The notes below the pieces were generated by a model. That model searched no databases, was not told where the DNA came from, and worked only from the letters and a program-made list of their open reading frames with translations. DNA of 64,000 nucleotides from positions 1 to 64,000 of the forward strand of contig CAZQAE010000014.1 of assembly GCA_964591275.1 (NCBI GenBank), written 5' to 3'. This document shows positions 1 through 8,975 of the stretch, piece by piece. The DNA is from G963674685 sp964591275 (GTDB lineage Bacteria; Lernaellota; Lernaellaia; JACKCT01). The stretch's first letter is position 1; each line of letters starts with the position of its first letter. Both the position numbers and the translations under genes were made by a program.

Positions 1-194
1 TTTCCGCTTTATCGCGTAACTCCAGGTTTGCCGGAAATTTCCGCCGCGCTTCCGCAATGATCTTCTGCACCTTCCCATCGTCCAAATTTGTCCACCATCG
101 CAGGCGACCGCAGATCACCTTTCACTTCGGTTTTGACCATCGGCACGCCCGTGCCGTCATAACAAAGATAGAGGATACCGATCGTCTTGCGCAA
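1..194 (-). pseudogene. ISKra4-like transposase remnant, partial
   Basis: The leftward reading frame from 194 encodes YLCYDGTGVPMVKTEV, which resembles the first catalytic-Asp block of ISKra4-family transposases (YxxxDGTGVPM). Near position 118 the reading frame must shift by one to continue as a charged stretch (LDDGKVQKIIAEARRKF, then LELRDKAE) that looks like the C-terminal part of the same family. The conserved middle is missing, so this is an internally deleted and frameshifted relic. Its 3' end would run off the left edge of the window. No terminal inverted repeat could be located. The family call rests on motif memory only. Confidence 0.55.
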
Positions 195-530
195 AATGGC
201 GACTGGAATTGCTAAGCTTCAGGTGTGCCCGTCATCCATTTTCAACAAGGGCAAAAGGAATCCTCTTGATCGACCGGCCACGCCCTCTCTTTTGACATTT
301 CTCGTTATTCCTTATTATCATCAGCCGATAAAATTGCGTTGTATAAGCGCGCACTTTCAAGCATGGTCCATAGCAAGGAACCATTTTTAGTTTTTCAAAA
401 GCTCTTGCGAAGAGTGTAAAAAGGTCGGCGACTATTGGCGGACACGAGAACAAAACGAATTGCCTGGACCAAACTGCGCAAGCCCGTCAGCTTTGCCAGT
501 CGCGATGTGGCCATAAAGGGCGTTTCCGGT
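195..530. other. intergenic region upstream of the kinase gene
   Basis: No convincing gene is seen. Two short overlapping open frames on opposite strands have no recognisable motifs or good ribosome binding site. The region contains a possible promoter (TTGACA at 292) reading toward the kinase. Confidence 0.5.
292..318 (+). promoter_or_regulatory. possible sigma70-type promoter for the kinase gene
   Basis: A perfect TTGACA (292-297) is followed after 15 bp by TATTAT (313-318), or after 17 bp by the weaker TTATCA. The spacing is imperfect, so this is a candidate only. Confidence 0.3.
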
Positions 531-2156
531 ATGGCGGACGACTGGTTGTGGAGCGCACGCAAACGCCTGGCGGCGGCGAGCGGCGTCATGGGCGTGATCT
601 GGCTCATCTACCTGATCGTAGTCAACTATTTTTCCATTTGGACCTCTTCCACAATCAAGGGCATGTTCGAGGTCGTCAACGTTCTGGGTTCCATGGTCGT
701 GGCCGTTTCGCTTCTCATGATCTTTCTTACGCGGATCAAACGCTTGAACTCTCAGCGCGTCATGGATGTCGGCCTTTTGTACTTCGTCTTTTGCAGTTGG
801 GCCATTGCGGTGTCCGAAACGTGTAAGGACTGGACTTTTTTCACGGTGATCTGGGGCGTTTCCTGGGTGTGCCTGTGGATCGCCGTTTTCCCGCTCGTGG
901 TTCCGACGTCACCCATAAAGATGTTTCTGGCTTCCTTCGTATCGGCCAGCGTCGGCCCTCTGGCGTTCTTCCTGGCCGCAAAAGCCGGGAATCCCATTCC
1001 CGATCCACCGATAGTGGTTTACCTGATGTATTTGCCCAACTACATCGCCGTGGGCGTTGCCGTGTATTTCTCCCACGTGGTTTACGAATTTGAAAGAGAC
1101 CTATCCGAGGCCAGACGAATCGGCAGCTATCATCTCACCAAAATCATCGGCAGAGGCGGCATGGGCGAAGTCTGGCACGGCAAGCACCAGATGCTGGCGC
1201 GACCGGCGGCCATCAAACTTGTGGCCCCGGACAATCTGGGAACGATGGCGCCCGAGATCAGGGAGGGCACCTTCCAGCGTTTCGAACGGGAGGCCAAGGC
1301 GACGGCGGCGCTGCATTCCCCGCATACCATCAACATCTACGACTTCGGCATCAATGAGGACGGAATATTCTATTACGTTATGGAATATCTCGAAGGCCCG
1401 GACCTGGCGACATTTGTCAAAAAGTTCGGGCGCGTTCCCGGGCCACGACTTCTTTTCTGGCTCCGGCAGATCGCGCACTCTCTTGCCGAGGCGCATCAAA
1501 GCGGATTGATCCACCGTGACATCAAGCCCGCCAACATCATCCTGTGCCGCAAGGGGCTTGATTTCGACGTGATTAAAGTTCTGGACTTCGGCCTGGTGAA
1601 ATCCATGGGGCAGGTGGACGAAGTGGAAGAAGAGCTCACCCTTCAGGGACAGATTTTCGGCACGGCAGGCTTCATGGCCCCTGAGGCGGTCATGGGCCGA
1701 AACGATCTTGTCGACACGCGATCCGACATCTATTCCGTGGGATGTGTTTTATACCGCCTGCTCACGGGCCGGCAGGTCTTCATGGGCAAAACGCCGATGG
1801 AGATCATCCTCAGCCATGTGGGCAAAGAGCCGATTCCACCCTCGAATTTCATGACGCAGCCATTGGATGCGGAATTGGAACGCCTGGTTTTGGATTGCCT
1901 GGCCAAGGAACCCGATAAACGCCCGCGCGACGGCCTGGAGTTGCAGCAGCGCGTAAGAGCCATCCACATGGAGGAAACCTGGGATGAGAATGCCGCCCGC
2001 CGCTGGTGGCATGAAAACTGGTCCGGGATCGAAGCGGGCATTCAGGCGAAATCCAAAAAGCCAGACACGGACACAAAAGTTGAGAGCACGGACAATCTCG
2101 ACACGATCGCCGGCGACGCAACAGTCGATGGGCAAATCAGACATCGCCTCGAATAA
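531..2156 (+). CDS. Ser/Thr protein kinase with N-terminal six-helix membrane domain
   Basis: This is a PknB/STKc-type kinase that should phosphorylate proteins on Ser/Thr in the cytoplasm while anchored in the inner membrane. About six hydrophobic helices occupy residues 20-200. The kinase domain follows with the glycine loop GRGGMGEV (about 207), the VAIK-equivalent AAIKLV, the HRDIKPAN catalytic loop (Asp330), DFG (Asp352) and GTAGFMAPE. All core catalytic residues are present, so it should be active. The C-terminal tail of about 60 residues is polar. I chose ATG 531 with AAAGGG upstream; a TTG at 435 would add 32 residues. The membrane part has no known ligand-binding motif. Its substrate is unknown, and the downstream membrane protein gene is 92 bp away. 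Confidence 0.9.
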   Translation: MADDWLWSARKRLAAASGVMGVIWLIYLIVVNYFSIWTSSTIKGMFEVVNVLGSMVVAVSLLMIFLTRIKRLNSQRVMDVGLLYFVFCSWAIAVSETCKDWTFFTVIWGVSWVCLWIAVFPLVVPTSPIKMFLASFVSASVGPLAFFLAAKAGNPIPDPPIVVYLMYLPNYIAVGVAVYFSHVVYEFERDLSEARRIGSYHLTKIIGRGGMGEVWHGKHQMLARPAAIKLVAPDNLGTMAPEIREGTFQRFEREAKATAALHSPHTINIYDFGINEDGIFYYVMEYLEGPDLATFVKKFGRVPGPRLLFWLRQIAHSLAEAHQSGLIHRDIKPANIILCRKGLDFDVIKVLDFGLVKSMGQVDEVEEELTLQGQIFGTAGFMAPEAVMGRNDLVDTRSDIYSVGCVLYRLLTGRQVFMGKTPMEIILSHVGKEPIPPSNFMTQPLDAELERLVLDCLAKEPDKRPRDGLELQQRVRAIHMEETWDENAARRWWHENWSGIEAGIQAKSKKPDTDTKVESTDNLDTIAGDATVDGQIRHRLE

Positions 2157-2248
2157 TAAACTCCATTGACTTGATTAATGCAGCGGTCTGGTCAACAATC
2201 GTCCCGTCTTAGATTCTCTTTTTTGCTTTTCAACCTGCCCGATAGGCC

Positions 2249-4420
2249 ATGATGCTCGCACTGCTTCTTATTGTCGTCGGCTACCTCGTCGCCACGCGCG
2301 TTATCAATGAAACGACGCTCCTGGAAAGAGTCGCCTATACCCTGCTTTTCGCGATAACGGTCATTCCCTTTATCGCCATGAACGCCAGCATCGCCGGATC
2401 GATTTACCCCACAAAGACAATGCTTGCCATCGCAAGCTTCATCATCGTCGCGGCGCTCGCAAGGCATGCCTACAAGCATTTTCGCGCTTTTACGCGACCC
2501 CAGTTTTCAAAAATGGACGCAGTGGCTCTTGGCTTATGCGTCGCGTCGGCGGTCGCCGCGTGGTTTTATTATACGAACGCTGAATTTCTCCTGTCGCTGG
2601 CTTCTTATATCCAAAAAGGCGAAGCCAAGTGCTTTTATATGCAGACCTTTAGCCTCGTAAAAACCCTGAACCCGGAAGCAGCAAGCCCGAACATCCTCAA
2701 AATGTACAGCACGATCGCCACGCCGGGCAACGCGATGTTCACTGCGCCTCTTATGCCCATATTCGGCACGCAAACTTACCATGTTCTCTATTGCACTTTT
2801 ATCGCCGACGCTTTTCTTTTCATCTTTCTCCTGCTTCACCGATGGGCAAAAAGCGACGCGGCGGCGCTGGTTGGCGCGTTTTTCGCCGTCGTCAATCCCT
2901 ATGTCCTTTCCGTGGAAGTGCTCGACCGCAATTTGATGTCTTTCGCTTTGGCGGCAGCCCTGATCTACACCGTGGAAAGAGAGCCGGAGAAAGGATGGCT
3001 GCATGGATTTTTGTGGGGAATATGCGCGGGCGTCGGCTTGCGCTTTCTGCACATAACACTGATCGCCCCTGTCGCGCTGATGTACTTTTTCGGCAAGGCC
3101 CCGCGCCGTCGCTATGCATCGTTATTGATTGCATTCGCCTTGACCTTTGCTTTTAGCCTGCCGCATATGCGCTATCACGGCTTTAACAGCCTGGGCGAGC
3201 AGACGCCGTTTTTCGAGCTTTTGCTGGGAGCCTTCGCGCAAGGAACCCGAACGCCACTTCTGCCTTTTCCCAACGCCGTCGGATACATTTTGCACATCCT
3301 CAACTATATCGGCCTGATCGCGGCGGCGGTCGCGATCCTGGGGGCCGTCGATCTTATCCGGCGCGATAAAAAAAGATTCGCCATTCTCATTCTCATTTCG
3401 CTCCCCATATACCTGGTCCTCGCCGCGCAGCGCGACTGGATCGAAGCCGACAAATTCCGCATTTTCCTGATGGCTTTTCTCCCTGTCATTTTGTTTTTCG
3501 GCCTTGGATTGGCGTCTGTTTTCGACAAATCAAAACTTCGCTTCACGGCTGTGGCTTTCCCCATAGCCTTCGTGCTTTGCGTGGGTTCAAGCTTTTTGTT
3601 AAAGGAGATTGAAGGAAAACCCGATTTGAGTATGTACAAACGCAAACCCGCATACCAATCGGAAAGCGACGCCTATCTGGACCTCTACCGATCGCACCTG
3701 GCTTCCATTGGTCTATTGCCAAACTATAAGCGGCTTTTCTTAAAACTTGATCTTCGCAAAAAACGACTAACCGAGCGCGCCATCGCTGATAGCTTTTTTG
3801 GCGAAAACGGCGCGATGTCGCAGCACCCTTTCGCCATGGACTGGCTCGGCGAGATCGAACAACCCACCGAGGAAATATTTTCCGATGACTTTGTCGCTAT
3901 CAGCATAGATTTTGAGAAGCTTGTCGCCGACCCCGACGCAGCCGTGCGCCTTGATCCGACGCCAAAAGAATTATTTGCTGATTTGTCTTCGCCTAAGAAT
4001 CTTCTGGACATCTATCACAAGGAAATGAATGTTTCCTGGCAGCCGGAGAAACTTCCCGTCACACTGCTCACCGGAAAATCTGAATACCGAACTCAGAAAA
4101 TTCTGGAACTTGAGGTCAACGCCTTCAAAAACTTCGGCGCTGACGAGTACGGCTTTGCAAAGGTCAATATGATCAATAGTTGGGTTCAGCCAGACCAAAG
4201 GGGACGCGCTTTTCAAACAGGTATGACCGCGCTGCCGCAAACCGATGACAGCTCGGTCATTTCCCTGAAAATTCCTCGTGATGTGAGGATCCTTGTGCGC
4301 AACTGGATCATCAACTCCGCTAACGGAACTCCCTGGCGCGTCGACTCATGGGATGTGAGAATCAAAGACGGCCAGCCAAAAACCGAATTTCATATCATGG
4401 AGCCGGAAAGCTACCTCTAA
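2249..4420 (+). CDS. large multi-pass membrane protein, GT-C glycosyltransferase-like
   Basis: This 723-residue protein has roughly a dozen hydrophobic segments in residues 1-455, followed by a soluble C-terminal region of about 250 residues. The overall plan (short N-terminal helix pair, luminal loop, many helices, C-terminal extracytoplasmic domain) is like GT-C glycosyltransferases and ArnT/PMT relatives. I cannot find a clear DE/DD motif in the first loop, so a sugar-transfer role is only an inference. Start ATG 2249 is directly followed by a second ATG. It lies downstream of the kinase in the same direction and could be co-transcribed. The function is unknown. Confidence 0.7.
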   Translation: MMLALLLIVVGYLVATRVINETTLLERVAYTLLFAITVIPFIAMNASIAGSIYPTKTMLAIASFIIVAALARHAYKHFRAFTRPQFSKMDAVALGLCVASAVAAWFYYTNAEFLLSLASYIQKGEAKCFYMQTFSLVKTLNPEAASPNILKMYSTIATPGNAMFTAPLMPIFGTQTYHVLYCTFIADAFLFIFLLLHRWAKSDAAALVGAFFAVVNPYVLSVEVLDRNLMSFALAAALIYTVEREPEKGWLHGFLWGICAGVGLRFLHITLIAPVALMYFFGKAPRRRYASLLIAFALTFAFSLPHMRYHGFNSLGEQTPFFELLLGAFAQGTRTPLLPFPNAVGYILHILNYIGLIAAAVAILGAVDLIRRDKKRFAILILISLPIYLVLAAQRDWIEADKFRIFLMAFLPVILFFGLGLASVFDKSKLRFTAVAFPIAFVLCVGSSFLLKEIEGKPDLSMYKRKPAYQSESDAYLDLYRSHLASIGLLPNYKRLFLKLDLRKKRLTERAIADSFFGENGAMSQHPFAMDWLGEIEQPTEEIFSDDFVAISIDFEKLVADPDAAVRLDPTPKELFADLSSPKNLLDIYHKEMNVSWQPEKLPVTLLTGKSEYRTQKILELEVNAFKNFGADEYGFAKVNMINSWVQPDQRGRAFQTGMTALPQTDDSSVISLKIPRDVRILVRNWIINSANGTPWRVDSWDVRIKDGQPKTEFHIMEPESYL

Positions 4421-4498
4421 TTCAATATCATTAGAACTGATCGAACATCGCGGCCTGAAAACCGATCCAAGCTCTAAACTCCAGACTCCTAAGAAAAA

Positions 4499-5911
4499 CT
4501 ATCGCGTGGCCTTAATGAACTTCATAAAGGTTTTGGCCATGCCCATCGTTCCTGAGGTGTTCTTCAGGCGGGCTGCGTGGCTCTTGATGATGTGCGGGCG
4601 CAGATAAAATTTTCGGTACATGCGATTGCGCGCGGTGTAGAGCGCCTTTTCCGTCAGAGTTTCGGGGACGAAGGACACGAAGTGATCGCTCCATCGGTGA
4701 GACCCCTCGATGACCCGGCCATAATTTTCAACGTCTCTGGAAGCTTCGGCGCCGGGAAATGGCGTGAAGAAGCCGATCATTACGTCGTCTAAACGCGCTG
4801 AAAGAATAAACTCTTCGGTTTCGGCCAGCGTCTCTTCGGTTTCACCCGGAAAGCCCAGCATGATAAAACCCTTGGTGGAAAAACCCAAGGCCGCGCAGCG
4901 AGCGATAGTCTCAGCCATCTGCCGAGTCGTCACGTCCTTGCTCATTTGTCTGAGCATGTCATTGCTTCCGGACTCGACGCCGAATTGAAGCTGCCAGCAG
5001 CCCGCTTCGCGCATTTTCCGCAAGCCGAAATCCGTCACCGGCGTATCGCCGCGACCCTGACAACTCCACGAAAGATCGAAGCCGGATCGGATGATGTGCT
5101 GGCAGACCTGCACAATGTGTTTCTCACGCAGCAAAAACATCTCGTCGTGAAAGGCGAAGTCCACAATGCCGTAATTTCGATAGAGATGCTCAATCATCTC
5201 GAAAATGCGCTCGGGCGAATGAGTCCGGTATTTATTGCCGTACACCGAGCGGTCGCAAAAACCGCAGTGATAAGGGCAGCCGCGGCTGCTCACGAGGATC
5301 GTCGATGGAAGGCGCGGCGTGGACTGCGGAGACGGCCTGTAATGTGTGGGCAAATCAGGCAGCAGATCCCAGGCCGGAAGAGGCAGGCTGTCCAGATTCT
5401 CAATATATGGGCGCGGCTCGGTTTTTATAATGTCGCCCTTGTGCCGGAAGATCAGTCCCTTGACTGACTCAGGAACGATATTCCGGTTGATGCAGCCGTA
5501 CAATTCGTAAAGAGTATGCTCGCCCTCTCCGATGACGCCGTAATCGATGGAACGATATTTTTCTAAGGTGCGCTCGGGCATGGATGTGATATGCGCGCCG
5601 CCGAGAACGATGTTCGTGTCCGGGGCGTACTGCTTGATTTTGGCGCAAAGCGCCATCGCGTTGTCCAGGCCGGAGGTCGTCGCGGTCACGCCCGCAAGAA
5701 GGGGCAATTTATCGGCCGCGTAACGCGCCGCCTTTTCCACGGAAAACCTCAGAACCGCAGCGTCAAATATTTCCACGTCCACGCCCTGCTCGCGCACGAA
5801 GGCGGCCATGTACGCCAAACCGAGATTCGGCAGCGTGTTTCCGAAAGGCGCCAGTTTGCCGTAGCGCTCCTCCAGCGAAACCGGGGGATTGATTAAAAGA
5901 ATTTCCGGCAT
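4499..5911 (-). CDS. B12-binding-type radical SAM protein
   Basis: Residues 1-140 look like a cobalamin-binding (Rossmann) domain of the class found in BchE-like enzymes (start PEILLINPPVS; GGAH near 104). The radical SAM core follows with C212-x3-C216-x2-C219 in SRGCPYHCGFCDRS, which should bind a 4Fe-4S cluster and cleave SAM. The C-terminal region of about 100 residues is typical of the subgroup. The classical DxHxxG cobalamin motif is not visible, as is common in this subgroup. The ribosome site TTTTGGAG precedes ATG 5911. Such proteins do methylations, cyclisations or ring changes on lipids and natural products; the substrate here cannot be deduced. It faces the GT-C-like gene convergently. 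Confidence 0.85.
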   Translation of the reverse strand: MPEILLINPPVSLEERYGKLAPFGNTLPNLGLAYMAAFVREQGVDVEIFDAAVLRFSVEKAARYAADKLPLLAGVTATTSGLDNAMALCAKIKQYAPDTNIVLGGAHITSMPERTLEKYRSIDYGVIGEGEHTLYELYGCINRNIVPESVKGLIFRHKGDIIKTEPRPYIENLDSLPLPAWDLLPDLPTHYRPSPQSTPRLPSTILVSSRGCPYHCGFCDRSVYGNKYRTHSPERIFEMIEHLYRNYGIVDFAFHDEMFLLREKHIVQVCQHIIRSGFDLSWSCQGRGDTPVTDFGLRKMREAGCWQLQFGVESGSNDMLRQMSKDVTTRQMAETIARCAALGFSTKGFIMLGFPGETEETLAETEEFILSARLDDVMIGFFTPFPGAEASRDVENYGRVIEGSHRWSDHFVSFVPETLTEKALYTARNRMYRKFYLRPHIIKSHAARLKNTSGTMGMAKTFMKFIKATR

Positions 5912-6201
5912 CGATTCTCCAAAAGACCGTCAACGGCGATGTTAACAGAACGAAAGCGGAAAGAAAGCGCCGATGATCCGGATTTTTTAAAAACCTTTTT
6001 TTTAGCCGGAATATGGACCGCTTGCGCCGGGATTAATATCAACATAGTATTTGAGTCATGGAGAACCGTTGGTTCTTTGACGGAAGAATGGACTTTACAG
6101 TATAATTGGCAAATAGCTTCGGCGGCGGGATAGATGGTCGTTTTTTTGCCCTCTCGCGCAGCCTCATACTGTAGGAGATGCAACCAGGGGAGGAATAACG
6201 C
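5912..6201. other. divergent intergenic region
   Basis: The region separates the leftward radical SAM gene from the rightward Asp-rich lipoprotein gene. Short open frames here have no motifs. It contains one good rightward promoter candidate and the strong ribosome site GGGGAGGAA before 6202. Confidence 0.5.
6077..6106 (+). promoter_or_regulatory. sigma70-type promoter for the Asp-rich lipoprotein gene
   Basis: TTGACG (6077-6082), an 18-bp spacer and a perfect TATAAT (6101-6106) precede the lipoprotein gene, leaving a leader of about 90 nt before ATG 6202. Confidence 0.55.
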
Positions 6202-6909
6202 ATGTCGGTAAATACTATCCGATTCGCGTTTCTTGCGGCGCTTCTTGTCGCTACGGTGTTTGTGTTCGCTTGCGTTGATGTTTCAAACTACCTGGAAGGG
6301 GGCGGTGATTCGGATGACGCTTGCGTTTATCCGGGCGGCGCTTCCGCTCTAATGGATGAAAAGGACTATGAACTCGACGCCGAGGAATGCGAGGTCTTGG
6401 GTGTTGAAATCTCGGTCGATAAAATCATGACAAGCGCGGATATGATGACCTTTTTGGTCGAAGGCGCCTACGAACTGCCCGATGAAGAGGATGTTTATCA
6501 CATCTGGCACATCGGTCGAAAGCAGAGCAACTGTTTTGTGGAAATCGACGGCGTGACCGAAGAAAAAACTTTTAGCGTCTGGTCCAGATATATTGAATGC
6601 CCGTCGAAACTTATCTACAAGGTCGTGCTGGAGACCGAAGCGCCGACCGATGATGACGACGCAGACGACGACGCGAACGATGACGACGCAGACGACGACA
6701 CCGACGATGACGACGACGATGATGATGACGACAACGATGATGACGACGCCGACGATGATGACGACGACGATGACGACGACGACGCGCAGTGGGAACCGGA
6801 TGTCATCTGTTCTTTCACGATAGATTTATTAGCGGATTGCCCCGAAGAAGAATCCGACGACGATGACGCGGACGACGATGACGCGGACGACGACGCGGAA
6901 GAGGCATAA
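6202..6909 (+). CDS. lipoprotein with long Asp-rich tail
   Basis: This 235-residue protein starts with a short signal peptide and lipobox ending in FVFAC (Cys about 24), so it should be a secreted lipoprotein. Residues 25-150 form a small domain with several Cys and no family I recognise. From about residue 150 the protein is dominated by runs of Asp with Ala, Thr and Asn, interrupted once by a short segment containing two Cys (CSFTIDLLADCPEE). The tail is encoded by a near-perfect GAY triplet repeat. Strong ribosome site GGGGAGGAATAACGC. The Asp-rich region may be a flexible or calcium-binding spacer; this is an inference. Confidence 0.8.
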   Translation: MSVNTIRFAFLAALLVATVFVFACVDVSNYLEGGGDSDDACVYPGGASALMDEKDYELDAEECEVLGVEISVDKIMTSADMMTFLVEGAYELPDEEDVYHIWHIGRKQSNCFVEIDGVTEEKTFSVWSRYIECPSKLIYKVVLETEAPTDDDDADDDANDDDADDDTDDDDDDDDDDNDDDDADDDDDDDDDDDAQWEPDVICSFTIDLLADCPEEESDDDDADDDDADDDAEEA

Positions 6910-7087
6910 TCCAAGCGGAGCGCACAGCAATTAATTTCCAAATGCGCAATATCCAAACGCAGACATTTTAGTGTCTGGACATGGATGCTTCAAGTGCGAT
7001 AGATTAGATTACTTGTCGATCATTCGACTCTTGCGATGGATTTCTCATCACATTTGTGGACCTATGGGGCGGCTGGCGGAAATATCA

Positions 7088-8848
7088 ATGATGACGCCAA
7101 AGCGTGTGCTGCGCTGCCTCCTTTGTTTCCTACTCATTGCCTTTTACGTAGCCCCTATATTTTCCTGTGACGGCAGCGAAACAAAAAGCTCCCTGCCGGA
7201 AATGGAAGACAACGATGGAATCCTGCTCGATGATGATATCGATGACGATGTGAACGATGACTTTGTTCACGATGACGACTCGGATATTGATGATGATATT
7301 GATAACGACTCGGGCAATGATGATATCGATGATGACACGGGCGACGATGATGACCTCCAGCCAGGATTCGAGGCGGGATATGAGTACTTCCTGCTGGAGG
7401 GGGAGCCGGCGCCGCCCAATCCGGTCACCGGCGCGCAAACGCCTCCGAAGTTCAATACAATCCCACTTTTCAGATTCCGACTCGCCGAGGACATCGCGCA
7501 GGGCGTCGAACCCAGGCCGGTTCAGGCAGTCATCATCCTTATGCCGGGATTCATTGCGGGAGCATCACAGATGTTCCACCTGGCGCGAAACATTGTATCC
7601 CTGTCCGAGGGCCGCATTGAAGTCTGGATCCCCGACCGGCGCCATTCGCTTTTGGAAGATCAACTCGGCATGGACACGGCGGTGGCACAAAACGATCCCT
7701 GGATCGCTTACGATTATTATTTCAACGGCAGCGAAATCGAGGGCCGGACCTTTCAGGAAATCAATGCCTTCGGGCCGGAAACGGATATGATGAGCGAGTG
7801 GGGTCTCGACCTCCAAATGCACGATATCCGGCGCATCGTTCATCTCGTCCCCGAAATGAGCCGACAAAACAATGTTTTTCTCGGCGGCGACTCCCGAGGC
7901 GTTGCCTTCACGCAGGCTTTCGCCGCTTACGAATTTGAAGATGGGCGTCTGGGCAGCGAGGATCTGGCGGGGCTGATCCTATGGGACGGCGGCGTTCGCG
8001 ACACTCCCTGGTTCAATGAGTCATGGTACGTCGATGATATCCTGCGCCTTCAAATCCGTCTGCTTCCCCGAACCGTCAACACATCATCCTCGGATTTCTT
8101 TTTCCTGGAAGTTTTCGGCATGGTCGTCACTGAAGGCATGGGCGACCCTTATGATCCGGCGCTGGGACCAAACGGATTTTTCCCGGACCACGGCGCTTTT
8201 CAAATGTTCTATCCACTCCTTACGCGATTTCACAACGTCACGCTCACCAACGAAGCCTTCATGGGTCTTTATATGGACTCCGGCTCCATGCCGTATCCTT
8301 CCTATATGGGGCATATGGGCCGCTTGACCGGCGGCGAAATCGACCGGGACATTTTCGGCGAATTTCCATCCGAAAACGGCGCCGAGTATTCGTGGCTTCG
8401 CTGGGACGAATGCGATCCACCGGAACTGATGAACATCCAGAATATGGCGAAGATGCTCTATGAGGGACCGTCCAATTTTTCCGATCCTTACTATTCGTAC
8501 CGACTCGATCTGGACATGGCGGCGGCGGACTTTTTTGAAACGGAAGGAACATGGCGGCACAACTATTTTCACTTCTACACTTCGCGCGTCGATGTTCCGG
8601 TTTTTGCGATGTCGTCGCTTCTATTCGCCGACACCCCGCATATGTCGAACTACCGCAGCCAGATCGCCCCGGTGCGCGGACAGGACAGACCGCGATCGGA
8701 AATCGGCTTTACCTGGATCGTGAAAAATGAGTGGAGCCACCTGGATTCGATCCTGATGGAACCCGTCAACGACGATGTCCTGCCGAACCTTGTTGACTGG
8801 GTTGACCGATGGGCACAAGGCGAAGCGCGGGTGCCAGCCTTCGAATAA
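7088..8848 (+). CDS. lipoprotein with Asp-rich linker and alpha/beta-hydrolase domain
   Basis: The signal peptide ends in a lipobox IFSC followed by Asp at +2. An Asp/Ile-rich linker (about residues 35-95) leads to an alpha/beta-hydrolase fold. VIILMPGF is the oxyanion-region strand, GGDSRG holds the likely nucleophile Ser269, and a C-terminal EWSHLD holds a candidate catalytic His. It probably acts as an esterase or lipase-like hydrolase on the outside of the cell; no substrate is evident. The longer frame from 6971 has no signal peptide at its start, so the double ATG at 7088/7091 is preferred. It follows the other Asp-rich lipoprotein by 178 bp. Confidence 0.8.
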   Translation: MMTPKRVLRCLLCFLLIAFYVAPIFSCDGSETKSSLPEMEDNDGILLDDDIDDDVNDDFVHDDDSDIDDDIDNDSGNDDIDDDTGDDDDLQPGFEAGYEYFLLEGEPAPPNPVTGAQTPPKFNTIPLFRFRLAEDIAQGVEPRPVQAVIILMPGFIAGASQMFHLARNIVSLSEGRIEVWIPDRRHSLLEDQLGMDTAVAQNDPWIAYDYYFNGSEIEGRTFQEINAFGPETDMMSEWGLDLQMHDIRRIVHLVPEMSRQNNVFLGGDSRGVAFTQAFAAYEFEDGRLGSEDLAGLILWDGGVRDTPWFNESWYVDDILRLQIRLLPRTVNTSSSDFFFLEVFGMVVTEGMGDPYDPALGPNGFFPDHGAFQMFYPLLTRFHNVTLTNEAFMGLYMDSGSMPYPSYMGHMGRLTGGEIDRDIFGEFPSENGAEYSWLRWDECDPPELMNIQNMAKMLYEGPSNFSDPYYSYRLDLDMAAADFFETEGTWRHNYFHFYTSRVDVPVFAMSSLLFADTPHMSNYRSQIAPVRGQDRPRSEIGFTWIVKNEWSHLDSILMEPVNDDVLPNLVDWVDRWAQGEARVPAFE

Positions 8849-8975
8849 AAAGGCAACTCTCCAATCATCCATTCAAGCGTGCGCCTCCGAATAATCCGCC
8901 GGAGATGTCTTGATTATTTAAGCACGTTCATCAATATAGCTCAGAAGCTAAATAAGGGCGTTTGCCGAGAAAAAA

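Noticed and set aside
6615..6956. Ser-rich and Thr-rich open frames in the Asp-rich lipoprotein genes
   Set aside because: They arise from reading GAY triplet repeats in other frames or on the other strand; the Asp frame has the signal peptide and ribosome site.
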